Assembly (NCBI RefSeq): GCF_020509005.1
Contig: NC_063012.1
Coordinates: forward strand, 5,642,001-5,706,000
Length of the DNA: 64,000 bases
Direction: 5' to 3'
Source: Fulvia fulva
Lineage: Eukaryota > Ascomycota > Dothideomycetes > Mycosphaerellales > Mycosphaerellaceae
The notes under the pieces are model-generated. The model did no database searches. It saw only the letters and a list, made by a program, of their open reading frames with translations, and was not told where the DNA came from. Of the stretch, positions 44,837 through 56,100 are shown piece after piece. The translations under genes were made by a program, and so were the position numbers. The stretch's first letter is position 1. Every line of letters begins with the position of its first letter.

Positions 44837-45344
44837 CATTTTGCATTTTTATGGCGACTGGGTTAGCGAAGGCGTTCTGGAGCATCATGGTGGACGCAGG
44901 AGCTCCAAACATCGTGTATCATGAGCAGAATTGACAATCACGAAGATAATCGTTCACCTACTGACTGCGTCTTCGTGCTGTCGTGTCAGACCAAAGCTGC
45001 TTCAAGACCGAATCGCTTGCAACAATGGTATGCATCTTGCCTACCATACTGTCATTCCGCCCGCTCAGTCCGTTGTCTGGCGCGGTTCTAATGAGTTCTT
45101 CGCAAAACGCTCGCTGTGGCACCCACAGCTCACTCCGCGATACGCTGATCCCAGCTCGGATGAGCTTCCGGCGAATGCTGCGATGCTCCATGGCAGTCCA
45201 GACCTTGACCGTATTTCTCTGCGGTTGATAAACCATTGCAGCTCATGACCTTCCCAATCGACCTCCGCCTTTCCACGAATCTGAGAGTGGTAGACAAGCA
45301 CCAATCGTGGATTCTCTCGATTTCTCCGGGGTCGCCGATGTGTC
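44837..45344. other. Convergent 3' region of the Nif1-like and RWD-protein genes
   Basis: About 500 bp lie between two convergent stop codons. Only short overlapping open frames are present; no gene is supported. Confidence 0.6.
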
Positions 45345-46043
45345 TCATCCCTCCACCTTGAGCTGCTTCAGACTCTCCACAGCATCCTCGCCCTCCTCAT
45401 CATCCTCAATCGTGTTCCCAGCCAGGCCCTGCTCCCAAAGCTGCCTACCGGTGAGCTTTTTCTCCTCGGTCTTACCGCCACGCTTCTTCTTGTCTTCTGC
45501 TTCCTGCTCAGCCAGCCTCCTCTCTGCCGCCTCCTTCATCTCCTGTCGGAAATTCTCCCTCCATGCCAGAAATGTCTCCCTCGTGACCTTCTCCCCCTCG
45601 AACTTCCTGTTCTCTTCCTCCTCTGCCTTGGCAGCCTCGAAATCCTTCTGTGCCTGTACCGCCTGTGCCCGTTCACTTATCAGAAGCTCGGCAGCATCCT
45701 TGAGCGTACTGACGAGAGTGAAGACCATGGCCATGCCCATGCTCTCTTCGATGGTGGGCTCCAGCGCTCCGAGCAGTCGCGCCTTGTCCTGCTGTATGTC
45801 GAGGTGTTTGTGTTTGGGCGCATTGGGAAGCTGGGAGACGTCGAGATATGGTGCTTCATCGGGATATGCTTCCGGGTAGCGGACGTTGAGGATGACGACG
45901 GGAGTCTCGGAGTCTTCATCGTCGTCTGGTGGGGGGTCGAGGCTGATGGTTACGCGGTACTCGGCGTCGTTGATGTCCTGTATCTCGTCCGGGAAGATGG
46001 AGTCCAACACCTCGCGTTCCTCTTTCTGTTCTTCTCGGCCCAT
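45345..46043 (-). CDS. GIR2: RWD-domain protein, Gir2/RWDD1 (DFRP2) family
   Basis: This is a 232-residue single-exon gene. The RWD domain covers about 5-115 ('EREVLDSIFPDEIQDINDAE', then 'VRYPEAYPDEAPYLDVSQLP', which contains the family's YPxxxP-type turn). A long charged helix (about 125-195) follows, then 'KKLTGRQLWEQGLAG', the conserved segment that in Gir2/DFRP2 proteins binds the DRG-family GTPase Rbg2. The tail is acidic. Gir2 with Rbg2 works on translating ribosomes and contacts Gcn1 in nutrient stress. The architecture and length (yeast Gir2 is 265 residues) agree. It diverges from ACL4 with 312 bp between the start codons. Confidence 0.9.
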   Translation of the reverse strand: MGREEQKEEREVLDSIFPDEIQDINDAEYRVTISLDPPPDDDEDSETPVVILNVRYPEAYPDEAPYLDVSQLPNAPKHKHLDIQQDKARLLGALEPTIEESMGMAMVFTLVSTLKDAAELLISERAQAVQAQKDFEAAKAEEEENRKFEGEKVTRETFLAWRENFRQEMKEAAERRLAEQEAEDKKKRGGKTEEKKLTGRQLWEQGLAGNTIEDDEEGEDAVESLKQLKVEG

Positions 46044-46355
46044 CGTGCTCGCTCGTCAGCCCCTGTCTGCCTTCCGCTAGATATCGCAGAGTGGCGAGTG
46101 GCGATTGAACAAGCTGGCAGCTCTGCAGGGGGTGACAGTGTCGAGAATGCTGATCGTCTGTCAACTGATTCACGTCCGGTTGCAACCTTGAAGTCATCCT
46201 CGGAGCTATATCGATAGCACGGACCACATCCGGAAAACAAAATTCGAGGTCCATACGATTACATGTACAGTTGTACACCCCCCACACGCACATAGCAACG
46301 GCTGTACATCAAGGCGCCGCTACCACACCACGACATCATCCGGGAGTCGCAAAGA
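46044..46355. promoter_or_regulatory. Shared promoter between GIR2-like and ACL4 genes
   Basis: This is a 312-bp head-to-head intergenic stretch that must contain both promoters. It includes pyrimidine-rich and ACACCCCCCACACGC sequence near 46,274-46,290. No specific operator can be assigned. Confidence 0.5.
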
Positions 46356-47543
46356 ATGGCCAGGACCAAATACAAGCACTCAGGCGCAACACGAGAGGCA
46401 ATGGCATCAACATCACCGGAGCAGCTCTACGCGCTGGCATTGGACCATGTTGAACAATCGCAGCCGGCAGAGGCACTTCTTGCAGCCAAGCAACTTTGGG
46501 CACTGGTCAAAGATCGCCCATCCGTCAACGAGAAGTTGCCGGCTCTCAATCTACTCGGGGACATCAGCATCGAACTTGGCGCCGTTGACTCGGCCCGGGC
46601 TTACTTTGAGCAAGCTGTGAAACTTGATCCTGAAGGCCAGCTTCCGGAGGCACTCGGTGGCGGCGCCGAGAAGTTCCTATGGCTTGCACAGCTCTGCGAC
46701 GAGGGTGGCAAGCAGAGTGTGGAGTGGTTCGAGAAAGGCGCCAAAGCGCTGCAGAATGAAATTGCGGCCATCGAGAGTGGCCAAATTACAGGACTGGGCG
46801 AAGAGCAGCTGCTGCTGATGCGGATCGAGAAGAAACGCAAGCTGGCAAATGCCCTCTGTGGCATCGTAGAAGTCTACATGACAGATTTGTCGTGGGAGGA
46901 CGATGCGGAGGCACGATGTGAGAGTCTGGTCACTCAAGCAATGACGGTGGAGGACGAGACGAGCCCGGAGGTGTTGCAGACCCTAGCTTCCGTGAGATTA
47001 TCACAGGAACGGAAGGAGGACGCACAATCAGCGCTGAAGCGATCCTTGGAGACGTGGATTGAACTCGAGTCAGAAGATGAAGCTGTACCAGATTTTCCCA
47101 CAAAGATATCACTCGCACGTCTGTTGATGGAGGCCGACCTCTTCGACGAGGCAATGGAGGTATGTCACCGACTGATTCAAGAAGACGATCAGAGTGTGGA
47201 GGCGTGGTATCTTGGCGGTTGGTGCCAGCATTTGCTTGCGGAACGTAACAAAGCGAGCAGTGAGTTGGTCAACGGCTCAGCTATGGATACTGGCGTGGAT
47301 GACCAACCTGCGGCTGTCTACCACCGTGCGCTCAAAGGAAGTCGACGATGGCTGAGAATGGCCGCGAAGCTGTACGAGCAGCAGCAGTACGAGGACGACA
47401 GACTGTTTGCGCATGCCAAGGAGCTCGTGGCCAGTCTTGACACGGTACTGGGTCCGGAAGATGATCAAGCCGAAGATGAGGATGAGGAAGAGTGGGAAGG
47501 CATCGAGGATGGCTCGGAGGATGAAGAGATGCAGGATTCCTGA
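46356..47543 (+). CDS. ACL4: Ribosome-assembly chaperone Acl4 (TPR protein)
   Basis: This 395-residue single-exon gene starts 'MARTKYKHSGATREAMASTS'; a second ATG lies 14 codons on. It is an all-helical TPR solenoid: 'EQLYALALDHVEQSQPAEAL', 'ALNLLGDISIELGAVDSARA', 'ARLLMEADLFDEAMEVCHRL' and 'DQSVEAWYLGGWCQHLLAER'. It ends in an acidic tail ('AEDEDEEEWEGIEDGSEDEE'). In yeast, Acl4 captures nascent ribosomal protein uL4 and escorts it to the pre-60S particle; the acidic tail is part of that family. The match is from recall of the family's layout and the DxxAxxxF/Y repeats. Confidence 0.88.
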   Translation: MARTKYKHSGATREAMASTSPEQLYALALDHVEQSQPAEALLAAKQLWALVKDRPSVNEKLPALNLLGDISIELGAVDSARAYFEQAVKLDPEGQLPEALGGGAEKFLWLAQLCDEGGKQSVEWFEKGAKALQNEIAAIESGQITGLGEEQLLLMRIEKKRKLANALCGIVEVYMTDLSWEDDAEARCESLVTQAMTVEDETSPEVLQTLASVRLSQERKEDAQSALKRSLETWIELESEDEAVPDFPTKISLARLLMEADLFDEAMEVCHRLIQEDDQSVEAWYLGGWCQHLLAERNKASSELVNGSAMDTGVDDQPAAVYHRALKGSRRWLRMAAKLYEQQQYEDDRLFAHAKELVASLDTVLGPEDDQAEDEDEEEWEGIEDGSEDEEMQDS

Positions 47544-49783
47544 GTAGCCACGCTCACGAAGAAGTCGACATATATCGCACACTTCTAAAGTTACGTCCGA
47601 ACGGCATCACGTCGTACAATTTGAAGACCATACACGATCCTCCGGTCTTCGTATACCCTCATCTCGCAACTTACCTTTTAGCGCAAGGTTTCCAGGGCGG
47701 CCGTCACCCGCGCGGCTTCACATGAAAGACTCGCTACCTTGGTATATGATGGTGATGTGGAAGTCTGTGCCGGACTGTGGCAGGGTAGACCGCACATAAT
47801 CTTATTCGACGTCTCGCAAGAGGACGCAGATGGGCGATATGGGGCCGAAGGTTCAAGCTAACAGACTATGAACCTGTGGAGTCAGCCTTGAGTTGTACAA
47901 CATGAGTGCTGGAATCGGAGGCGTATGTCAGTGTGCAGCTGCCCGTCCACTGTCCAAATCCTTCACGGCCGTGAATGTAGTTGATCAGTCCGACTAATGT
48001 CCGATCTCACGCACACAGCTGGGGAGTCTCGATGCGCGGTACCCAATCGATTTCAATCATTCACGCGCACAGTAACTGTAGCCGGGGTCCAAAATCATAT
48101 CCGTTGCTGGTGAAGCGAACGTGTAACCGGCTGGAACGAGCGTCAGCCCTCACAGGACCTGAGACGTGTGTGGTCACACAAGGCTCGCTGCATGCGGCTA
48201 GCCCACGACTGAGAGCATGCACACTGATTTCTCGGTAGACAGCCGAACTACCCTGCCTGCAATCGAATGGGTGGGTACCTTGTGCCTTATGCTAGGCCAG
48301 CGGTGCGACTTCCCGACGTTCGCAAGGAGAGCCTCGCGGTCCTTCATGCAGGACAGTGCAATCTGCTGAAGCTGTTGTGATTGACCTTTGAGTCAAGGTG
48401 CAGGCACACCTCACGGAGCTAGTGCAAGCCAGCTTCCACACTCCGCGCACGATCACTTCAGGCTTCGAGACCACCCAGTCCCTGGGTCTTGTGCGCGACG
48501 ATTTTGGGGATCGGGATGAGCGCATGCAAGCTCAAACGCCAGGAAGCCCAAGCGCCCAGGCGCTGGGTCGAACATGCAGGTATCCGACGGGTGTGCCTTG
48601 ATCACGCTGCGTTCGCAGATGGTACGCAGGTACTAGCAATCATCATGCCGCATTCGGCACTAGCGCAGAGGCGAAATATGTTATGCGGGATGCGGATTGG
48701 ACTTCCCTCAGTGTCGGTTTCAGAGAACGCGGCTAGTGTGAGGAATGCTGTTATCGAGCTTGGTGTGTAACAAACAAACGAGGGCACGCAACAACAGGTC
48801 GACCGCGCCGTGAGCGAGCATCACACTACACAGCCTGCAGGGCAAGCTTCGTCGACCAAATGACTTCAACGACCCACAACGAACTAGTGGGGCCCGCAAT
48901 CGTCAGGCACATGCTATAGAGTGCTTTCGTTGTTGCATTGCTCACCAGCACAGGACGAGCGTCCCAGCTTTGAGCCTAGTCTGGTCCCACACGGGAGGTT
49001 GTGGCTTGCCTGGCGGGCCTGCAAGCTGCGCGAGCGTGGATGACTGTCTGGGAAACGATGGATCTCCAGAGGCGCTACGTTCTATCGCCATGCGCTCTGC
49101 GAGCGTGGACGACGTCTATATCCCTCGCTGTTCACGCGTCGCTATGCTCCCAGTGAGGTTGTGCAAGTGGTGGTTTTCCGGAAGCGGCCCATTGACACGC
49201 ACTGGGCCTGGCCTCAGAACGATTGACGGATGCGGTGACGGTCGTCCGTGTTCAGCAGACAGCGGATGCACCGACCGAGGACCAGATCAGCATTACTGTC
49301 TTGCTACAAGTATCGTACCTGTCTGCTTACACAAAGGATCCTGTGGGACAACTTCCTGACTTCCTTTCTGTCTCTGCTTGCACATTCAACCCTCTTGGAC
49401 ATCCGAGACAAAGCCCAGCTCCGAACAACGACTACACCAAAGAGTCTTCTTTCGCCTGCAGGGACGGCAAAGAGACACAGGGCTCACGTTGACGGGTACG
49501 TGCAGCAAAGAGCACCAATCCTGGTGCCGGTGTACGCAGACAAAGTGCGTCTGCAGCGGACAGCTGCGTGAGGTATTGCCCCTTCCTGCATTCGCTAGTT
49601 GGATGTGCATGCAAGTGTGGCGAGACAAACTGGCGGGCGCAGCCATTGCCATGGAGTTCCATGCTTACAAGACATGCAGACAACCCCTAAGCCACTTTCT
49701 TAGAGACTACTGGTCTTCTTTGACTCTCGGAAAGCCTTGCCATCCAAGGTCTCACGATCCAACAACTTCAACCCGCAGCAACA
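47544..49783. other. Gene-poor intergenic region, ACL4 to HMG-box gene
   Basis: About 2.2 kb of normal composition. Short open frames near 48,400-49,820 overlap in several phases without a family I know. The last few hundred bases are probably the promoter and leader of the HMG-box gene. Confidence 0.55.
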
Positions 49784-51411
49784 ATGAACTCAACCACCAT
49801 TGTCACGCAGGGACCTTCTCCTGACGAGAACTACGGTCTCGATGCTGTAGCCAAGCATAACGCTCAGACAACTACGGAGCAGTTCCCAGCATACCACGAA
49901 GATGCTCGCGGCCTGGGAATTTACGTGAGCATATTCACTTCGCCTCAATCGCCCCATAGATACTGACAAGCTCGAAGCAGGATGACTATGGCTCAGCCTA
50001 CCAAGAAGACCAGTCTTACACCCGTAACCCACCAACGCCTCGCTCAAATACAGCTAGCGAGGGCGTCCGCACCAGGAGTGGTCGTTCCACTCGTGGTCGG
50101 ACGGATTCTCCCTTCAGCACAACCAAATCCAGAATATCAAAGTCGCCCGCACCCAAGCCCAAAAGGGAGAAGAAGAGTAAGCTTGATCGCAGCAAGACAC
50201 CTAAGCTCACGGCACCACTTTCCGTGTTGACAAAGGATTCGACTGTGCCGACGAAAGATATTGAGGCCTATGTCAATCGTTCAACAGAGGAACGGTTGCA
50301 GAAACTCGACGGCAAAAAGATACCTCGTCCGATGAACTCCTTCATGCTCTATCGCTCTTGCTATGCAGACCGTCTGAAGGAGTGGTCTGCCCAGAACAAT
50401 CATCAAGTTGTATCTGCAGTCGCTGGAGAAAGCTGGCCGATGGAGTCGGATGAGGTCCGTCAGCGGTTCGATGACTGGTCCAAGCTAGAGCGCGCAAACC
50501 ACCAGTTGGCATTTCCAGCATACAAGTTCTCACCAAGCAAAGCCGCCAACAAGAAACGCAAAGGGGAATTCTCGGATGATGAGGGCGAGTCTCTCGACCT
50601 CGACAACGATCCAGATGGCGAGTACCGAGGCGGTCGTAATGTGCGTCAGCGGAGACAGGAGCACAGGGAGCACAGGGAGCACACATATTTGCCCAACACT
50701 GTCGGCTTCGAGTCTCATCCATACTATGGTCAGCATCTCAGCGGCTACGAGCAGTCACAATACCAATATGCCAATCCCGGTCGACCTCTACCCTCCAATG
50801 TGGCATATGATAGTGGCGGCATGCCATACAATCCCCAGACCGGCGCCTACCTCCAGAGCAGCCTACAACAACAGCAGCAGCAGCAGCAGCAGCAATACCA
50901 ATACATGCAAGAGATGCAGGGAGCTCGGGTGCCGACCCCGGCTTCACTGAACGGTCAGCAGTCGTTGGGTGGGTTCGGACTGCCAGGCGGACAGGCGGAC
51001 GATATCTTCTCCAATTCGCGCACCAGCACGCCCATGCAGCACTATCAGCAGTCGTATGACCAGGGAGTCTATCCTCAATATCAGCAGCACTACCAGACAG
51101 GTACTTATCAGCAAGTTCCGATGGCGCCGACTCCTCCACAGGCAGGAAGGCAGCTGTATGAGCATCAGCAGTATCTTCAGCAGGCATCACAACCGCAGAC
51201 AGCCATTGACCCAAGCCTCGAAGCGGCAATGGAGGCTGCTGCAGCGTCCAGCGTACACGGCGTGAGTTTGGAGAACCATTTTGACGATGCCATTGGCGAC
51301 ATGACTGGTGGGGGAGTTGGTGGGATGCCAGAGTATTACGAGCAGTCGAACAGCCCGGCTGATGTCAACGCGACTCTGGCGCCGACGTGGTCTCCGGACC
51401 TCAAGATATGA
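49784..51411 (+). CDS. HMG-box transcription factor, Ste11-like
   Basis: Two exons, 49784-49924 and 49981-51411, are joined in phase 0 across a 56-bp intron (GTGAGC donor, ACTGAC branch site, GCAG acceptor), giving 523 residues. The HMG box lies at about 159-230: 'KKIPRPMNSFMLYRSCYADR', then 'NNHQVVSAVAGESWPMES' and 'ERANHQLAFPAYKFSPSKA'. Upstream is a basic Arg/Ser/Lys segment; downstream is a nuclear-localisation-like KKRK and a long Gln/Tyr/Pro-rich region with a ten-Gln run (about 50,866-50,898), which looks like an activation domain. The NHQ and P-x-YK-x-SP features resemble fission yeast Ste11 and Neurospora FMF-1, regulators of sexual development. That orthology is inference. Confidence 0.85.
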
Positions 51412-51966
51412 TACAGATGATGGCGTCTTGCTTGATGATTTGTGTGTCTGTAGATTGTAGCTCGTCCATGTCCTCTGTGTAGTCATCGCTGCCATCGATG
51501 TGCCTCAGCTCCTACTTGCCGCGTGCGATCTACAAGTACCCTGTGCCAGCCACTGTCCTGCGGTCCTGACTATCGTCTTGTCGTGGCATCACGGGTGTGT
51601 TGCTGTCTGCAGTCGCAGTCCTCGGCAGCTGGGCATGATCGTGTTATATCCGGGAGCGAAGCAGCTGCACTCTGCAGGCTGCAGCAGGTAGAACTACTGT
51701 AATAGCCGGCACCTCCGACCTCGCCCGCTTTCTTCCGTACGTGCCTACCTCGGCCTGCTTCAGAGAGCCGGCCACTGACAAGCGGCTGTGTTGAACGGTG
51801 GTGCAGCTCGAGGGCATTGTCTGGCTGTCGCTCCTGTGCACACACTCCCACCCACCCCCAGCTGAAAGGGCACACGTAGTTGCATTCGCCGACACCACCA
51901 GTACCACCCACTCCATCCATTGACCGCGCCGCCGAGCCTCTCTTCTCCACCCTACCACTGGCAGCA
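51412..51966. other. Intergenic region before the methylcitrate dehydratase gene
   Basis: About 550 bp, presumably a terminator and then a promoter with pyrimidine-rich leader just before the start codon (CCACCCACCCCC near 51,850). No gene is supported. Confidence 0.55.
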
Positions 51967-53685
51967 ATGTCGACTCTCGCGCCACGAAATCTGCTCCGAA
52001 CGTCGTCCAGAAGCCTCAGCCGAAGCACAAAAGCTCCCCTCAGCGCCTCCGCGACACTCGTCCAGCAATCTTTCCGCCCGCACGCCTCTCGCATTGCCCG
52101 AACACCGTCTGCCAGAGCCTTCTCCGCCGCAATGCCTGCCAGATCCAATGCACCGCCGTCCGGCCCAGCGCCCGAATACGACCCTGAGATCAAGGACATG
52201 GCACACTACATCCACAACTACAAGATCGACTCGGAGCTGGCTGTAAGGCCACGTCCTTCCGCCAAGTCCTGAGCACAAAGCTAACAGCTGGCACAGGTTG
52301 ACACTGCACGCTTCGTCTTCCTCGACACGCTTGGTTGCGGTCTGAAGGCGCTTGAGTTTCCCTCATGCACCAAGCTGCTCGGCCCTATCGTTCCAGGCAC
52401 AACTGTGCCCAATGGAGCTCGCGTACCGGGTACCCCATACGTGCTCTCTCCCATCGATGCTGCTTTCAACATTGGTGCTGCAATCAGATGGCTGGACTTC
52501 AACGATTGCTGGCTGGCTGCTGAGTGGGGTCACCCTTCGGACAATCTTGGTGCCATCCTTGCCGTTGCCGATTGGATGAACAGAACCAACAAGGCTGGTG
52601 GACAGAAGATCAACAACGGCAAGACCTTCACCGTCCTCGATGTTCTCGAGGGAATGATCAAGGCACACGAGATCCAGGGCTGCTTGGCGTTGGAGAACAG
52701 CTTCAACAAGGTTGGGCTGGACCACGTCGTCAACGTCAAGGTTGCCTCCACTGCTGTCGTCTCGCAAATGCTCGGCTTGGACGAGGAGCAGACTCGTGCC
52801 GCCATTTCCCAGGCCTGGGTCGATGGGCAGAGCTTGCGAACCTACCGTCATAGCCCCAACACCATGTCTCGCAAGTCCTGGGCTGCGGGTGACGCTTGCC
52901 AACGTGCTGTTGATATGGCTCTCAAGGTCTCGAAAGGCGAGGGCGGTCTGCGAACGGTCCTCTCCACGCCAACCTGGGGCTTCTACGATGTCAACTTCAA
53001 TGGACAGAAGTTCAAGTTTCAGCGCCCTTACGGCAGCTACGTGATGGAGAACGTCCTTTTCAAGGTCTCGTACCCTGCAGAGTTCCATTCTCAAACAGCG
53101 GTAGAGGCTGCCGAGCGTATCCACCACCAGCTCAAGGAAATGGGCAAGTCCGCTGCCGACATCGAAGAGGTCACGAACCGCACTCACGAGGCTTGCATCC
53201 GCATCATCGACAAGCAGCACAAGCCCATGGAGAACTATGCCGACCGTGATCACTGCGTGCAATACATGGCAGCCACCATGCTTGTCTTCGGCCGATTGAC
53301 TGCCGATGACTACACTGATGGTGGTGAAGCAGCCAGCAGCGAGCTAGTCGAGAGCCTTCGCCAGCGCATCGCCTGCAAGGAGGATCCAGCTTTCACAGAG
53401 GACTACCACAACCCAGAGAAGCGCACCATCTCCAACGCTCTGACTGTCAAGTTGAAGGATGGCACCGTTCTGCCAGAGATTGTCGTCGAAGCACCTTTGG
53501 GCCACAGGCTCAGGAGAGAAGAGGCAAAGCCAGAAATCCTCGCAAAGTACAAGCGACACATTGAGCCTCATTTTGCCGCCGACCACGTCAAGAAGCTAGT
53601 AGACTTGGGCAACAACCCATCGGAACTGTACAAGATGCAGGTCGACGAGTATGTCGATCTGTACGTCAAAGACAAGATTTTGTAG
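51967..53685 (+). CDS. PDH1: 2-methylcitrate dehydratase, mitochondrial (MmgE/PrpD family)
   Basis: Exons 51967-52242 and 52297-53685 are joined in phase 0 (GTAAGG donor, GCTAAC branch site, CACAG acceptor) and give 554 residues. It dehydrates 2-methylcitrate to 2-methylaconitate in the methylcitrate cycle, which disposes of propionyl-CoA. The first 60 residues are rich in Arg, Ser and Ala with almost no acids, as in a mitochondrial presequence. The mature part is typical PrpD: 'FLDTLGCGLKALEFPSCTKL', 'AIRWLDFNDCWLAAEWGHPS' and 'YRHSPNTMSRKSWAAGDACQ'. An alternative in the same superfamily is cis-aconitate decarboxylase, but this sequence has the PrpD-type motifs. It is the last intact gene before the right-hand repeat block. 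Confidence 0.95.
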
Positions 53686-54289
53686 AATATTGCGCGAGAC
53701 TACAGGGCGAAGTTGATTGGATGAACAAAAAGCAGCAGGACATACAGATCTGCCTTGGTTGACAGCATCGAGTCAAGGAGCCTTTGAGCGGTATCCAGCG
53801 CGTGGACTCAGACCTTGGGAGAGGATTGTTCTCGACGCAAGACGTCGTTCGTGCCATTGTGAAGCCAAGTCTCAAGACTGGGCAAGAAAATTGCCAAGAT
53901 GGTCAAGCGCACGCCGCTACGTCTCTTGTAGCTCTTTGCGTAGACTATGCTAGATACATATATGTCTCAGACGTTGATGTTCTTTGTCGTCACCATGAGA
54001 TGTACATGTCTCAGGCACCAGTATAGTTGAGCAGGCAGGCAGTGTATAGCAACAACATGATATGCTGCACGGGCAGAGCGTGGACATGAACTAGTCTCAG
54101 CCTATCAGAGCCCCTGACGCAAGCTCGCTTCGTTGCCCAATAGGAACAAGTCTAGGCTACTAAAGCGCAGGTGGCCTAAGGGCGTAAGTCGCGAAAAGCG
54201 CTATTGCTACGTAGACGCGTACCTATCTTATACTATAATAGCTTACGATATCTAATTACTCTATACGTAACGATAGTAATATTAAGATA
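53686..54289. other. Boundary between gene island and right-hand repeat block
   Basis: Ordinary sequence continues to about 54,150, then turns TpA-rich and CpA-poor. The ~140 bp before the copia LTR (for example CCTAAGGGCGTAAGTCGCG near 54,174) look like a remnant of another repeat, but I cannot name it. Confidence 0.55.
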
Positions 54290-54523
54290 TGTTGAGAACA
54301 TACAGGCCGCAGGACAAGCATGTGGGTGTGGGTGTGTCATGTGACTAGATCACGTGACTAGGGTTCGCCAGCCCATAGGCTAGCAAACATCCGGACACCT
54401 AGCATCTACCTATACTAACACCGGCGATACTATATATAGATACACGCTATCCTATTAGGTCCTTCTTCTTCTTTCGTATGATCCGCCGTCTTCTACTACT
54501 ACGCAACTCGTACCTATTTAATA
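54290..54523 (+). repeat. Copia 2 5' LTR
   Basis: It starts TGTTGAGAACATACAGG and ends TATTTAATA (ancestrally ...CA). It contains a GTGACTAGATCACGTGAC palindromic stretch and a TATATATAG promoter-like motif. It matches 59611-59847 with C/T and G/A differences and one 3-bp length difference. Confidence 0.92.
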
Positions 54524-54889
54524 GGTTATGAGCCCGAGTTAGTAACTCGGTATTTCACCCTCGACAAAGTCGTATTAGAGTTATTCCTCTTTAGAATAAA
54601 AGGAAGGCAGACTAGAGGCCGTACCCGCCTTATATAGGAAGCTATAGCCGTGCTATAGGTGTATATAAGACGTAAAAGAGCCTAGTGAGGCACTGTTAGA
54701 CTCCGAGTTAGGGAGCCTATACTAATACCTTAGACAAGTAGGCGAGCTTACTAAGAAGAGTCGCTCTCCGGACATCGCGTTCGTATCGACTAACTGTTTA
54801 TTCTAAGAGAGCCGCAGTGTCTTAGAAACCCCCTCTACTAAGAGAGTTACGCTATAGTGTCTCAGCACTAATACGAGACAGTGTCTTAG

Positions 54890-56100
54890 AAACACTATCC
54901 TTACGACCGACTTTCCTCGCTTTCTAGTAGATAGCTATTCTCTCCACTATTAACCTCGCGTTCGGTTCACCTCCTATCGATCTAATCGCGTACGACCGAA
55001 TACATCCTTCTACCTAAGGGCAGCCAACCTGTCCCTTAACTTATAAAAATAGAGAACGAGACTGGGTTTATAAGAAAGAGAGCAGCACCTCTTCTAACAA
55101 GAGAGAACCACGAAATATAGTTCAAGCTAATAAGAATATACCTGGTATTAAAGCAGGTTGACTAGGTCCTCGAAGACATCATTACGGACATTCCCGCTAC
55201 AACCCTATCTATAGCGACACCCTCTATATTATCGGAGTCATCCCTTCCTTTAGATCAAGCGATAAGGAAGGCATCGTACAGACGGCACAATGCAACGGCC
55301 CTATATAAGATGTACATCTGTCTGTCGACAGATGACTAAGAGATGATATACGAGATCCGGTATACGAAGGAGTTGTAGGAATAGGCTGAAGCTAAATATA
55401 AGAGAAGACTTCTCGCTACTAGAAGAAGTTTGCTTTAGCAATACACTAATTTCGTGATAATAGAGGACTAGTCAATAGATAACGCCTAGCAGGAGCTTAG
55501 CTCAATTGTAAGGAGGGCTGTTTTAATCTCGCCTTAGTTCTAAGACATCAAGACTAAGGACAGAAAGATCTAGCAACTCTTAGTAGCTCTGCTAGACTCA
55601 TTTGGCTCAATTCGCGATGCAATTGATACCTAGGTAAATCTCTTACTACAAGACATTCTTGCAATTCTTAGGGAGAAGCAAGAATCAATAATTTATTAAG
55701 GGACAGCTATGTTCGCTAAGAAGGGTTTCTAGGGCAAGCTCACGTGCCATCTCTACGGTAGTGACCATTTTATAAGCAAGTGCCTACACCTTTCTGTAGC
55801 TTAGTAGGCTGTTAGGAACAAGGACAAACTAGCTAGGGTTACCTACCCTACTAAGAGACAACCGTCACTACCTCGTAGGAGGTCATTATTACCAAACCTT
55901 CGTAATGTCCTTAAGGTGATAACGGACCTTATAAAGCAGATGAAGGAGAGCCGCAAGCTAAAGGCCTCCTCTAGTAAGCCTACAAGGGCCTATACGACCT
56001 AGGAAGACGCATCAGACTCTGAGATACTATCAGAAGATGATAATGTTAATAAGGTTGCCTATTCCACTATAGAAGCTAAAGGCAAGTACCCCTCGTCCGA
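54890..56100 (+). pseudogene. Copia 2 gag relic with CCHC knuckle
   Basis: A plus-strand frame is visible from about 55,130, with 'LVALLDSFGSIRDAIDTQVN'-like sequence once TAG is read as Gln or Trp. The knuckle near 55,742-55,785 reads C-H-L-Y-G-S-D-H-F-I-S-K-C, where the second cysteine is now tyrosine (TGC to TAC). An acid-rich linker ('DASDSEILSEDDN') follows, then the protease start 'W-L-L-D-S' near 56,102. Not translatable. Confidence 0.72.

Noticed and set aside
48398..49824. Small open frames between ACL4 and the HMG-box gene
   Set aside because: They overlap in several phases, are short and show no recognisable motif; no splice-linked continuation was found.
49784..51411. Mating-type gene MAT1-2-1
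   Set aside because: The box resembles Ste11/FMF-1 more than MAT1-2-1, and the usual neighbours (APN2, SLA2) are absent.
24000..54000. tRNA or 5S rRNA genes in the spacers of the gene island
   Set aside because: I looked for B-box-like GGTTCGAATCC and 5S-like motifs and saw none; a covariance-model scan would settle it.
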